DNA of 64,000 nucleotides from Jannaschia donghaensis. Its GTDB lineage: Bacteria; Pseudomonadota; Alphaproteobacteria; Rhodobacterales; Rhodobacteraceae. Shown piece by piece: positions 44,386 through 53,028 of this stretch. The stretch lies in contig NZ_CXSU01000005.1 in assembly GCF_001403795.1 (NCBI RefSeq), forward strand, positions 249,244-313,243, written 5' to 3'. Made by a program: the position numbers and the translations under genes. Every line of letters begins with the position of its first letter. Positions within the stretch are counted from its first letter, which is position 1. The notes under the pieces are model-generated. The model did not search any database and had not been told where the DNA came from. It saw only the letters and a list, made by a program, of their open reading frames with translations.

Positions 44386-46041
44386 ATGCTCGAAATCGCG
44401 CTCTGGAAACGGCTGACGATCCTTCTCGTTTGCCTGGCCGGTCTGGCGATGGCCTTGCCGAACGTCTTCTATACTTCGGCGGAGCGGCACAACGACGCGA
44501 TCACCGCGGTCGAACGCGGCGCGGTCGTCACCGATGACCTGCAAGCCGACCTCGATGCATGGCCAGAGTTTCTGCCGTCATCAGTCGTGAACCTGGGCCT
44601 CGATCTGCGGGGCGGGGCGCATCTTCTGGCCGAGGTGCAGTTGGAGGATGTCTATGCCTCGCGGATGGACAGCTATTGGCCGGAGGTCCGTACCGTTCTT
44701 GTTGCTGCTGGTTATCGCGTAAGAGAAGTCGATGGGCCTGCAGACGAGCTTCGGGTCCGCATTGTCAACGGTACACTGGATCAGGCCGCTGTCGATGCCG
44801 TGCGCACTTTGGCCCAGCCGATCGTGTCACTTTCCGGCGTTGGCCAGAACGATATCGAGGTGTCCAGTGCGGGCGACATCATCACCCTGCGCCTGTCCGA
44901 TGCGGAACGCGCCGCGACCGACGATCGCACGATGGCGCAATCGCTTGAAATCATTCGCCGCCGCGTGGACGAGGCCGGAACGCGAGAGCCGACGATCCAG
45001 CGACAGGGCAACGACCGCATCCTGATCCAGGTTCCGGGCATCGGTTCGGCGCAGGAGTTGAAAGATCTGATCGGCACCACCGCCAAGCTGACGTTCCACC
45101 ACGTCATTCGGCAGACGACGGATGCGAACGAACGGGTGCTCAGCGATGAACTGCTTGCCCCGTCGCTGGACGATGCGGGCGTGTTCTACGTTCTTGAACG
45201 TGTGCCCGTCGTCACCGGCGACGACCTGACCGACAGCCAGCCCGCCTTCGACCAGTCGGGGCAGCCCGCCGTCACGTTCCGCTTCAACCCCGCCGGCGCG
45301 CGGGCTTTCGGGGTCTATACGGCCGAAAACGTCGGCGCGCTTTTTGCCGTCGTGCTCGACAATGAGGTCGTAACCGCCCCGCGCATCAACGAGGCGATCC
45401 CAGGCGGCTCGGGCCAGATCACCGGCAACTTCTCGGTCGAGGAGGCGAACCGCCAGGCGATCCTGCTGCGCGCCGGCGCCTTGCCCGCCGGCATGGAATT
45501 CCTGGAGGAACGCACGGTCGGCCCGGAATTGGGCCAAGACAGCATCGATGCAGGCAAGACCGCATCTTTGGTTGCGATGTCCGCCGTCGTCGTCTTCATG
45601 ATCCTCAGCTATGGATTGTTCGGTGCCTTCGCGACCGTCGCGCTCGGCATCAACGTGGCGCTTCTGTTCGGGGTTCTGTCCGTGATCGGCGGCACGCTGA
45701 CCTTGCCGGGGATCGCGGGCATCGTCCTGACCATCGGCATGGCAGTGGACGCCAACGTCCTGGTATTCGAGCGTATCCGGGAAGAGTTGAAGACCGCGCG
45801 CGGACCAGCCCGCGCCATCGCGCTGGGCTACGAAAAGGCGCTGTCTGCCATCGTGGACGCCAACATCACCACCTTCATCGTTGCCACGATCCTGTTCACG
45901 CTGGGGTCCGGCCCGGTCCGCGGGTTCGCCGTGACGCTTGGCATTGGGATCCTGACATCGGTCTTCACCGCGATCTTCGTGACGCGTCTTTTGATCGTGT
46001 TCTGGTTCGAACGCCGCCGCCCCAAGAAGATCGAGGTCTGA
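44386..46041 (+). CDS. secD: Protein translocase subunit SecD
   Basis: The 551-residue membrane protein has an N-terminal helix, a periplasmic P1 domain beginning with NLGLDLRGGAHLLAEV, and six C-terminal helices of the RND type with the conserved GMAVDANVLVFERIREEL motif. SecDF uses the proton gradient to pull proteins through SecYEG. The start at 44386 gives MLEIALWKRL. It is followed one base later by secF. Confidence 0.97.
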   Translation: MLEIALWKRLTILLVCLAGLAMALPNVFYTSAERHNDAITAVERGAVVTDDLQADLDAWPEFLPSSVVNLGLDLRGGAHLLAEVQLEDVYASRMDSYWPEVRTVLVAAGYRVREVDGPADELRVRIVNGTLDQAAVDAVRTLAQPIVSLSGVGQNDIEVSSAGDIITLRLSDAERAATDDRTMAQSLEIIRRRVDEAGTREPTIQRQGNDRILIQVPGIGSAQELKDLIGTTAKLTFHHVIRQTTDANERVLSDELLAPSLDDAGVFYVLERVPVVTGDDLTDSQPAFDQSGQPAVTFRFNPAGARAFGVYTAENVGALFAVVLDNEVVTAPRINEAIPGGSGQITGNFSVEEANRQAILLRAGALPAGMEFLEERTVGPELGQDSIDAGKTASLVAMSAVVVFMILSYGLFGAFATVALGINVALLFGVLSVIGGTLTLPGIAGIVLTIGMAVDANVLVFERIREELKTARGPARAIALGYEKALSAIVDANITTFIVATILFTLGSGPVRGFAVTLGIGILTSVFTAIFVTRLLIVFWFERRRPKKIEV

Positions 46042-46042
46042 C

Positions 46043-47008
46043 ATGCGCCTGAGACTCGTGCCCCAAAACACCAACTGGGATTTCATGAAGTACCGCAAGT
46101 TCACCTTCGGGGCGTCCATCGTCGCGATGATCGCGTCGGTCATCATCTGGCTGTCGGTGGGTCTGAACTTCGGCATTGACTTTCTCGGCGGTACGACCAT
46201 CCGGACGGAATCCGCGCAGACGATCGATGTCGGAGCCTACCGCGACGCGCTGACGCCGCTGGGACTGGGCGATGTGGTCATCACGGAGGTGTCCGACCCC
46301 ACGTTCCGCGACGATCAGAACGTGGCACTCGTCCGTATCCAGGCGCAGGACGGGGCCGAGGCGGTGACGACAGATACCATCACGGCCGTCGAAGGTGCGC
46401 TTCGGTCGATCGACCCGGAGATCACTTTTCCGTCGGTCGAATCCGTCGGGCCCAAGGTCTCCGGGGAGTTGATCACCACGGCGCTGCTGGCCGTCGGAGT
46501 GTCACTCGTGGCGATCCTGTTCTACATCTGGTTGCGATTCGAATGGCAGTTTTCGGTCGGGGCGGTCGCCGCCTTGTTCCACGATGTGATCCTGACGATC
46601 GGAGTTTTTTCCCTGCTGCAGATCCGGTTCGATCTGGCGACCATCGCGGCCCTGCTGACGATCATCGGCTATTCTATCAATGACACCGTCGTCATCTTCG
46701 ACCGGCTGCGTGAAAATCTGATCAAGTTCAAGAAGACGCCGCTGATCGACGTGATGAATATGTCCGTCAACGAGACACTGTCGCGGACGTTGATGACGTC
46801 GGGCACGACGTTGCTGGCGCTCATCGCGCTGATCGTGCTGGGGGGCGACGTGATCCGGGGCTTCGTCTTCGCGATCCTCTGGGGTGTGATCGTCGGAACG
46901 TATTCCTCGGTCTATGTCGCCAAGAACGTCGTTCTGATGCTGGGCGTCGACCGCGACCCCAAAAAGCCGTCGGACGCCGGGACGCAATTCGCGAACATCG
47001 ACGCCTGA
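46043..47008 (+). CDS. secF: Protein translocase subunit SecF
   Basis: The 321-residue partner of SecD carries LNFGIDFLGGTTIRTES near residue 45, the ESVGPKVSGEL segment, and GYSINDTVVIFDRLREN, the SecF counterpart of the SecD proton-path motif. Six membrane helices are visible. It completes the yajC-secD-secF operon; the next gene begins 6 bases after its stop. Confidence 0.97.
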   Translation: MRLRLVPQNTNWDFMKYRKFTFGASIVAMIASVIIWLSVGLNFGIDFLGGTTIRTESAQTIDVGAYRDALTPLGLGDVVITEVSDPTFRDDQNVALVRIQAQDGAEAVTTDTITAVEGALRSIDPEITFPSVESVGPKVSGELITTALLAVGVSLVAILFYIWLRFEWQFSVGAVAALFHDVILTIGVFSLLQIRFDLATIAALLTIIGYSINDTVVIFDRLRENLIKFKKTPLIDVMNMSVNETLSRTLMTSGTTLLALIALIVLGGDVIRGFVFAILWGVIVGTYSSVYVAKNVVLMLGVDRDPKKPSDAGTQFANIDA

Positions 47009-47014
47009 CCGGCC

Positions 47015-47758
47015 GTGCCGGACCTGGGGGTAAGCGGCGGCGATCTGACGTGGCTCGCCCTTGTTGCCGTGATCGCAGGACTGGTGCGGGGTTTTGCCGG
47101 GTTCGGAACCGCGCTGATCTACGTGCCCCTCGCCTCGCTCAGTTTGCCGCCGCTGTGGGTTCTGGTCACGTTGACCGTGATGGACCTGATCGGTCCGCTG
47201 CCGGCGATTCCCAAGGCCCTGCGCGATGGACAGCCGCGTCAGGTGGCGCTGCTTGCGGGGACCGCCGCGGTGACGCTTCTACCCGGCCTCTGGCTTCTGG
47301 ATCGATTGCCGGTCGATGGGTTTCGGTGGCTCGTCGCCGTGCTGTGCCTGCTGACGGTGGGCTTGATGGTTTCCGGCTGGCGTTGGTCGGGGCAGATGAC
47401 GCCGGTGGTGACCATGGTCGCCGGTGGCACGTCGGGATTTCTGGGCGGGCTTTCCGGTCTGGCCGGGCCGCCGGTGATCCTGACCTATATGTCGGCCCCG
47501 CTGCCGGCGGTGGTGATCCGGGCCAATCTGATGATGTTCCTCGTCGCGTGGGACGGCATCTTCGGAACGGTGTTGTTCCTGACAGACCGTCTGACCCTGC
47601 AACCGCTGATGATCGGGGCGGCGTTGCTTCCAATCCACCTGCTGGCCAATTGGGCTGGGGCAAGGATATTCGCGGGGTCAGGCCGGAACGACCGCGCTTA
47701 TCGCGCGGTCGCCTATATTCTGATCGTCGGTGCCGCCTTGCTTGCCCTGCCCCTATGA
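47015..47758 (+). CDS. TauE/SafE family membrane permease
   Basis: The 247-residue protein has about eight hydrophobic segments and the two-fold glycine-rich motifs of TauE/SafE exporters (LVRGFAGFGTALIYVPLASL and AGGTSGFLGGLSGLAGPPVIL). The family exports sulfite, sulfoacetate or related organosulfur anions. The GTG start at 47015 is 6 bases after secF, so it is likely co-transcribed. Its end overlaps the convergent pilin-like gene by 6 bases. Confidence 0.88.
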   Translation: MPDLGVSGGDLTWLALVAVIAGLVRGFAGFGTALIYVPLASLSLPPLWVLVTLTVMDLIGPLPAIPKALRDGQPRQVALLAGTAAVTLLPGLWLLDRLPVDGFRWLVAVLCLLTVGLMVSGWRWSGQMTPVVTMVAGGTSGFLGGLSGLAGPPVILTYMSAPLPAVVIRANLMMFLVAWDGIFGTVLFLTDRLTLQPLMIGAALLPIHLLANWAGARIFAGSGRNDRAYRAVAYILIVGAALLALPL

Positions 47759-47941
47759 GTCAAAGGCGGTCTTGATTTCGATGTTCGAAAGAACACGGCT
47801 GATGTCCTTAGCGAGGTCTTCGATCCCACCCGACACGACGGATGTAACCGCCAGTGCGAGCCCCACGAGGGCAGCCGTCAGGACGACCCAATCGACCGTG
47901 ACGGCGCCGGATTCTGAAACGATAAAAGAACGCAGGGACAT
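47753..47941 (-). CDS. Flp-pilin-like small protein (62 residues) with upstream CtrA-type box
   Basis: The 62-residue protein MSLRSFIVSESG-AVTVDWVVLTAALVGLALAV has a short leader, a probable prepilin-peptidase site after Gly12 and one hydrophobic helix, followed by a small amphipathic tail. It lacks the usual Glu at +5 of canonical Flp pilins, with Asp in that area instead (VTVDW). Similar N-termini occur in the proteins at 23609 and 48469. A TTAA-N7-TTAA sequence 29-43 bases upstream suggests CtrA control. Confidence 0.75.
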   Translation of the reverse strand: MSLRSFIVSESGAVTVDWVVLTAALVGLALAVTSVVSGGIEDLAKDISRVLSNIEIKTAFDS

Positions 47942-47969
47942 GTTGGAAACTCCACAAAACCATTTTGAT

Positions 47970-47984
47970 TTAAGGCAAAATTAA
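47970..47984. promoter_or_regulatory. CtrA-type binding site TTAA-N7-TTAA
   Basis: A perfect TTAA (47970-47973)-GGCAAAA-TTAA (47981-47984) lies between the pilin-like gene (start 47941, minus) and the Mth938-type gene (start 48091, plus). This is the consensus for the alphaproteobacterial cell-cycle and motility regulator CtrA. It was the only perfect match noticed in the window. Binding is inferred from the consensus. Confidence 0.55.
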
Positions 47985-48090
47985 TGCGGAATTGCGGCAC
48001 AAATCTGGCCAAATGGCCGTGACACTGTCGCGAAGCACGCTACAAACCGGTCGTTCGGGCGATATTCCCGATGCGACAAGGGGCCAATCA

Positions 48091-48447
48091 ATGAACCTGA
48101 CCGAGATGGAATTCGAGGGGGTCCGCCCGTTTGAGGGTTACGGGCCAGGATTTTTTCGAATCGCAGGCGATGTCTTCGAAGGCGCGCTGATCCTGCATCC
48201 CGGCGGGCAAGGTGTCTGGGGCGGCTATGCCGATGTCGCGCCGCTGCTGCTACTGTCAGGGGTGATCGATGTGATTTTCGTCGGTACCGGAAACGAGATC
48301 GCCCATGTCCCCGCCGATCTGCGGGCCGCGGTCGAGGGGGCGGGTCTGGGGCTGGAAGTCATGAACACGCCAGCGGCCTGCCGGACCTACAACGTGCTCA
48401 TCGGTGAAGGCCGTCGGGTCGCGGCGGCCGTTCTTCCGATCGAATGA
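48091..48447 (+). CDS. Mth938/NDUFAF3-type domain protein
   Basis: The 118-residue protein has the DUF498/Mth938 fold pattern: FEGVRPFEGYGPGFFRIAGDVFEGALIL, then VIDVIFVGTGNEIAHVP and a C-terminal TPAACRTYNVLIGEGRRVAAAVLPI. Eukaryotic NDUFAF3 acts in complex I assembly, and bacterial members often lie near secDF, as here. The molecular function in bacteria is uncertain. The start at 48091 fits family length. Confidence 0.88.
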   Translation: MNLTEMEFEGVRPFEGYGPGFFRIAGDVFEGALILHPGGQGVWGGYADVAPLLLLSGVIDVIFVGTGNEIAHVPADLRAAVEGAGLGLEVMNTPAACRTYNVLIGEGRRVAAAVLPIE

Positions 48448-48468
48448 TGGCTGGGTAGGTATTGGAGT

Positions 48469-48957
48469 TCAGGAGAAACCCAGCATCCGGGAGACACGTT
48501 CCAGATCATATTCGTCGTATTCGGTGACCTCATCGTCACGTGATTGCTCGCGGTTGGCATAGGCCGAGGTGATCGCCTGGTCGAAGTCTTCGAAGAACTC
48601 TTGGGCGTTCGAGCCGGCCAACGCGTCGCTTTGCGCTCGCGTCGCATTGCCCCATGCGGACAGGACGGCGAGATCATTGTTCGATAGCGAAGAGACCACC
48701 GAGGTGTAGCGTTGATACGTTTCCTCGTCATGGGCGCGATAGGCGTACGATGGGCGGCTTTCGCGGTGCTGAGACTGGGAGGCGACCTCGCCGGACACAA
48801 ACCCCAACTCGGCCGAAAAGGCGGCCATCGTGGCCATCGCCACGCCAGTGGCCGCGCCGGTGAGGACAACGAAATCGACGGCGACGACGCCCGACTCGGA
48901 TTGGGTGAAGGAGCGAATGGTCGGGAATTTGGCTGGCAGGCAAAACATCGTAAACAT
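48469..48957 (-). CDS. Flp-pilin-like protein with long C-terminal domain
   Basis: The 162-residue protein starts at 48957 (MFTMFCLPAK) or 48948. The segment SFTQSESG-VVAVDFVVLTGAATGVAMATMAAF parallels the two other pilin-like proteins of the window, with cleavage expected after the glycine. The remaining ~110 residues are polar, helical and rich in Glu/Asp/Tyr (DDEVTEYDEYDLERVSRM). No known domain was recognised. A minor-pilin or surface role is inferred from the N-terminus only. Confidence 0.7.
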   Translation of the reverse strand: MFTMFCLPAKFPTIRSFTQSESGVVAVDFVVLTGAATGVAMATMAAFSAELGFVSGEVASQSQHRESRPSYAYRAHDEETYQRYTSVVSSLSNNDLAVLSAWGNATRAQSDALAGSNAQEFFEDFDQAITSAYANREQSRDDEVTEYDEYDLERVSRMLGFS

Positions 48958-49092
48958 CCTTGTACTGGTTGCTGACGGTTCTGACGCCGGATTCGGGCGC
49001 GAACATGATGGGGGATGCTTGATTTCGGGGCGTGATCTGGGCATTCGCCGACAGTTTTAGGACCATTGCCAGATTTAGTGACCCTACGTCGC

Positions 49093-49124
49093 GAAGAGGC
49101 CCCGCACGGGGCGAGGCCTCTTGT
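49093..49124. terminator. Hairpin terminator between the glyoxalase and pilin-like genes
   Basis: AAGAGGCC (49093-49100) pairs with GGCCTCTT (49114-49121), with an inner CCCG/CGGG pairing, followed by GTTT on the plus strand. It lies just past the 3' end of the minus-strand glyoxalase gene (stop at 49151), so it most likely terminates that gene. Confidence 0.6.
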
Positions 49125-49150
49125 TTACAGTGGTTAACAGGGCGCTGGTC

Positions 49151-49585
49151 TTACCAGTGTCCGGTGTTCTCCATCGACGCCCAGGGTTCCTGCGGTGCCT
49201 TTTTCTCGCCCGCTTGCAGCAGTTCGATCGAGATGTTGTCCGGGCTGCGCACGAAGGCCATGTGGCCGTCCCGTGGGGGGCGGTTGATCGTTACGCCGTT
49301 GTCCATCAGCGTCTGGCACATGGCGTAGATGTCATCGACCGTATAGGCGAGGTGGCCGAAATGCCGGCTGTCGTCGGGCAGGGCGTCGTCGCCATCCCAG
49401 TTATAGGTCAATTCGACGTCCGCGTGGCCGTCCGCCTGATCGGGCGGGCACATGAAGACCAGTGTAAAACGCCCGCCTTCATTCTCGGATCGCCGCCGCT
49501 CGACCAAGCCCAGCATCTGATAAAACGCCATCGATTTTTCCAGATCCTTCACGCGGACCATAGTGTGCAGATAGGTAATCGGCAT
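49151..49585 (-). CDS. gloA: Lactoylglutathione lyase (glyoxalase I)
   Basis: The 144-residue metalloenzyme converts the methylglyoxal-glutathione adduct to S-lactoylglutathione. All four metal ligands are in place: His in [10 protein letters not shown], Glu in DVELTYNW, His in [10 protein letters not shown] and Glu in [14 protein letters not shown] lies before ATG 49585, which rules against the in-frame ATG at 49600 that precedes the ribosome binding site. Confidence 0.96.
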   Translation of the reverse strand: MPITYLHTMVRVKDLEKSMAFYQMLGLVERRRSENEGGRFTLVFMCPPDQADGHADVELTYNWDGDDALPDDSRHFGHLAYTVDDIYAMCQTLMDNGVTINRPPRDGHMAFVRSPDNISIELLQAGEKKAPQEPWASMENTGHW

Positions 49586-49742
49586 CGGCTTCTCCTTCAT
49601 ATGTGCACCGCGCAAGGTAATCCGCGGGCCCCGCGTCACAACCCCGCGGGGCCACACTCCGACGCTTTCGCGTGACCTGTCCGTTGCGGTGCGCGGCGTG
49701 GCGCGGCACCTTGGTGCGACTGCCGAATCTCAAGGACCCGAC

Positions 49743-50651
49743 ATGCCCATTTCCCCCGACCAGCAGGCCGAAATCGACGACCAGCGCGCGCAGTCGCATA
49801 CGACCCGCCGCGCCACCGTTCCGGGGATGGAGGAGCACCTTTATACCGCCTACCCCGTGCTGGACCACGGCTTCGTGCGCGTCATCGACTATATGGGCGA
49901 CGATTCCGCCATCACCCAGGCCGCGCGCGTCAGCTATGGGCGTGGGACCAAGGCGGTGTCGAACGACGAGGGGTTGATCCGCTATCTGATGCGGCACTGG
50001 CACTCGACCCCGTTCGAGATGTGCGAGGTCAAGCTGCATGTGAAATTGCCCGTGTTCGTCGCGCGCCAGTGGATCAGGCACCGGACAGCCAACGTGAACG
50101 AATACTCTGCCCGCTATTCGATCCTGGACCGGGAATTCTATATCCCCTCGGCTGAAGACCTTGCCGCCCAGAGCGTCGTCAACAACCAGGGCCGGGGCGA
50201 GGCGCTGACCGGGGAGGAGGCGGCGCGCGTGCTGGACTGGCTGCGCGACGACGCCACGCGGTCGTACGACCACTACGAGGCGATGATCTCGCAAGACGGG
50301 CAACAGGGGCTGGCGCGGGAGTTGGCGCGCATGAACCTGCCCGCGAACATCTATACGCAATGGTACTGGAAAGTTGACCTCCACAACCTGTTTCACTTTC
50401 TCCGCCTGCGCGCCGACGCCCACGCGCAGATGGAGATTCGTGTTTACGCCGACAAGATTTGCGAAATCGTTAAGGACTGGGTGCCGCTGTCGTATGGGGC
50501 CTTCGAGGACTACCGGCTGGGCGGCGCGCAGCTGTCGGGCAAGGGCGTCGAGTGCCTGCGCCGGATGCTCAAGGGCGAGGAGGTCACGCAGGAGACCTCG
50601 GGGATGAGCAAGGGGGAATGGCGGGAGTTCATGGGGGTAGTTGGTCAATAA
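49743..50651 (+). CDS. thyX: FAD-dependent thymidylate synthase
   Basis: The 302-residue flavoenzyme makes dTMP from dUMP using methylene-tetrahydrofolate and NADPH. The ThyX motif is [15 protein letters not shown], followed by YKPS-like [26 protein letters not shown] and [24 protein letters not shown] 49743 is chosen over an upstream open frame without similarity. Its downstream neighbour has clearly different base composition. Confidence 0.97.
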   Translation: MPISPDQQAEIDDQRAQSHTTRRATVPGMEEHLYTAYPVLDHGFVRVIDYMGDDSAITQAARVSYGRGTKAVSNDEGLIRYLMRHWHSTPFEMCEVKLHVKLPVFVARQWIRHRTANVNEYSARYSILDREFYIPSAEDLAAQSVVNNQGRGEALTGEEAARVLDWLRDDATRSYDHYEAMISQDGQQGLARELARMNLPANIYTQWYWKVDLHNLFHFLRLRADAHAQMEIRVYADKICEIVKDWVPLSYGAFEDYRLGGAQLSGKGVECLRRMLKGEEVTQETSGMSKGEWREFMGVVGQ

Positions 50652-50719
50652 GCTTCTTAACGTTTGAAAAAGAATAATTTTTGCGCCATTCGATATCCTG
50701 TCCAGCAGGAGATTGACGA

Positions 50720-51724
50720 ATGGCCGGTATCATCAGCATTTTTAATAACAAGGGCGGGGTAGGGAAAACGACTTACGTTTTCCATGTCGCGCATATTTTG
50801 GCTCGTCGGGGTTTGAGGGTTCTTCTTGTCGACCTCGATACTCAAGGGAATTTAACGAGCTATTGCCTTTCTGACGAGCAACTCACGGCCGCATGGGGGG
50901 GTCGCGGTAACTCCATCTTCAAAGTTGTTGAGCCCATTATCCGCGGTATCGGAGACTACGATTACCGCGCGCCGATTGATCTGGCATACGAAGGTGGCTT
51001 CGTGTCATTGGTGCCCGGTGACCTTCGACTAAGTGATTTTGAGGATTTCCTAGGTGACTCATGGAATGCGGCACGAGGCGGAGCAGAGGCGTCCGTTAGA
51101 ACTCAGACAGCGCTCAACCGGTTCATTGAGGAAGCCATAGAAGAAACTGCTGCAGACGTTGTGTTCATTGACCTCGGTCCCAATCTGGGAGCTCTAAACC
51201 GCTCCGCACTTGCAATCAGCGACTATTTCATCACGCCTCTGGCCCCTGACCTCTTTTCCATTCAGGGGACGGAAAACCTTGGAAGCAAGCTGTCCGCATG
51301 GCAGTCTCAATGGGAGCAGATCCGCCAAAACTGGACCGGCGAGGGTGTAAGTCTTCCTTCCGGGGCCCCGATTTATCTTGGCTACGTTATGCAGATGCAC
51401 AACATGCGGTCACGTTCTGAGCAAGGGATGACAGCTGGCTGGGGCATATACGGAGGGCGGATTGAGGCAGCAGTGCAATCCAATATCGTTGACAAGATCG
51501 GTGAAGATCGCGTGATCCGCTGGGATGACGGTTCATATCGTCTGGGTCAAATTCCTAATCTGCATAGTCTTATTCCTTATTCACAGGAAGCGCGAAAACC
51601 AATCTTTGACTGTACTGGAGCAGATGGGCTTCGGGGCGCGCACCAAACCAAAGCAAGGGAATCTCTAGGTCTTTTCGACGATATCGTCCGTACGATTGAG
51701 ACCGTCTTAGACGACACGGACTAG
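50720..51724 (+). CDS. Orphan ParA/MinD-type ATPase, probably acquired
   Basis: The 334-residue protein starts with the deviant Walker A box FNNKGGVGKTTYVFHVAHIL and VLLVDLDTQGNLT of ParA/Soj ATPases. VVFIDLGPNLGALNRSALAISDYFITPL is the Walker B and downstream region. No ParB or centromere-like repeats are adjacent. The gene is visibly lower in GC than its surroundings (the 60 bases from 51481 contain 30 G+C), and an AT-rich leader precedes it (50652-50719). A GCAGGAGATTGACG ribosome binding site supports the ATG. The stop overlaps the convergent oxidase gene by 4 bases. Horizontal acquisition is likely; the function is unknown. Confidence 0.85.
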   Translation: MAGIISIFNNKGGVGKTTYVFHVAHILARRGLRVLLVDLDTQGNLTSYCLSDEQLTAAWGGRGNSIFKVVEPIIRGIGDYDYRAPIDLAYEGGFVSLVPGDLRLSDFEDFLGDSWNAARGGAEASVRTQTALNRFIEEAIEETAADVVFIDLGPNLGALNRSALAISDYFITPLAPDLFSIQGTENLGSKLSAWQSQWEQIRQNWTGEGVSLPSGAPIYLGYVMQMHNMRSRSEQGMTAGWGIYGGRIEAAVQSNIVDKIGEDRVIRWDDGSYRLGQIPNLHSLIPYSQEARKPIFDCTGADGLRGAHQTKARESLGLFDDIVRTIETVLDDTD

Positions 51725-53028
51725 GTATCGTAGGGTGCGTGCAAGCGCGCACCCAACATCCGATCCCGCACCGCCCCAAACACCATCCCCGCCTGCGCCA
51801 ACCACGCACCAAACACCCGCCCCCCCGGCAGCCCCGGCACGGGCAGCGCGCGCAACAGGTCGAACCGCGACCGCTCCCCCAGCACCGCCTCCGCACAGAG
51901 CTTCCCGAACAGCCCGGCTAGCGCCAGCCCGTGGCCCGAGTATCCCCCGGCGGAAAACACCCCCGGCGCGACCTCGGCGACGTAGGGCAGGCGCGTCGCC
52001 GTCACTGCCAGCGTGCCGCCCCAGGCGTGGGTCAGCTCGACCTGCGCAAGCGCGGGATAGACGCGGGCGAGGTTGGCGCGGACCTTTGCGCGGATGTCCG
52101 CAGGGAACCGCTTGCCGTAACTTTCGCCGCCGCCAAAGATCAGCCGGCCGTCGTCCGTCTGCCAGAAGTAATTCACCACGAAACGTGAATCGGCGACCGC
52201 CGGTTGGCCCCGGCCGGATCGGAAGGGCGGATCGGCCAGCGGCGCGGTCACGGCGATGTAGTTGTTGATGGGCAGAACGCGCGCCGCCGTGCGGTCGGTC
52301 AGCCACGGCGAATACCCGTTCGTCGCCTGCACCACTGCGCGCGCCGTGACCGCGCCGTGGGCCGTGGCGACGGTGGTTCCGGTCAGGCGGTGCACTTCGG
52401 ATCGCTCGAAGATTTCGACCCCTTCGGCCAGGCAGGCGCGCATCAGGTTGAGCGTATAGGCCAGCGGATCGCAGCGCCCCGCCGTCGGGTCCAGCACGCC
52501 GCCGGCATAGGCGCGCGACCCGGTGATCTGCGCCATGGCGGTCGCGTCCAGCACCTCGCCCTGTGTGCCGTAGTGGCGCGACATCCAGTCGTTTTCCGCA
52601 ATCGCGCTGCGAACGTCGGAGGGCTTCAGGCAGGCCGAGATGACGCCGGGGCCGTAGGATGCGCCGTCCATGAAGCTGCGCGCGTCGGCCTTCGCCTCCT
52701 CCGCCAAGTCCCAGAGCGCGCGGGCCGTGGGCGCGCCCAGCTTCACCTCCAGCTTGCGCTGCGACCAGTTAAAGCCGCTGCCCAATTGTCCGCCGTTGCG
52801 CCCCGACGCGCCCCAGCCCACGCGCTGTGCCTCGACCACGATCACCGACAGACCGGCGCGCGCGGCCCGCAGCGCCGCCGACAGGCCCGTCAGCCCCGCC
52901 CCGATCACCACCAGATCGCAGCTGCGCCGATTGCGCAGCGCCGGAAACGGATCGGGCAGGGCGGTTCGATCGGCATAAAGCGTCGCGGGCCACACGCCGC
53001 GGTCGCCGTTGGCGTGCAGCCAACTCAT
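51721..53028 (-). CDS. puuB: FAD-dependent oxidoreductase, gamma-glutamylputrescine oxidase-like
   Basis: The 435-residue DAO-family flavoprotein has the FAD motif LVVIGAGLTGLSAALRAARAG near residue 40, WGASGRNGGQLGSG and a C-terminal GYSGHGLALAGLFGKLCAE. These fit PuuB-type oxidases that deaminate gamma-glutamylated amines. The ATG overlaps the stop of the glutamine-synthetase-like gene (ATGA). With the amidotransferase upstream it completes a Puu-type set. The true amine (putrescine, ethanolamine or other) is not known. Confidence 0.88.
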   Translation of the reverse strand: MSWLHANGDRGVWPATLYADRTALPDPFPALRNRRSCDLVVIGAGLTGLSAALRAARAGLSVIVVEAQRVGWGASGRNGGQLGSGFNWSQRKLEVKLGAPTARALWDLAEEAKADARSFMDGASYGPGVISACLKPSDVRSAIAENDWMSRHYGTQGEVLDATAMAQITGSRAYAGGVLDPTAGRCDPLAYTLNLMRACLAEGVEIFERSEVHRLTGTTVATAHGAVTARAVVQATNGYSPWLTDRTAARVLPINNYIAVTAPLADPPFRSGRGQPAVADSRFVVNYFWQTDDGRLIFGGGESYGKRFPADIRAKVRANLARVYPALAQVELTHAWGGTLAVTATRLPYVAEVAPGVFSAGGYSGHGLALAGLFGKLCAEAVLGERSRFDLLRALPVPGLPGGRVFGAWLAQAGMVFGAVRDRMLGARLHAPYDT

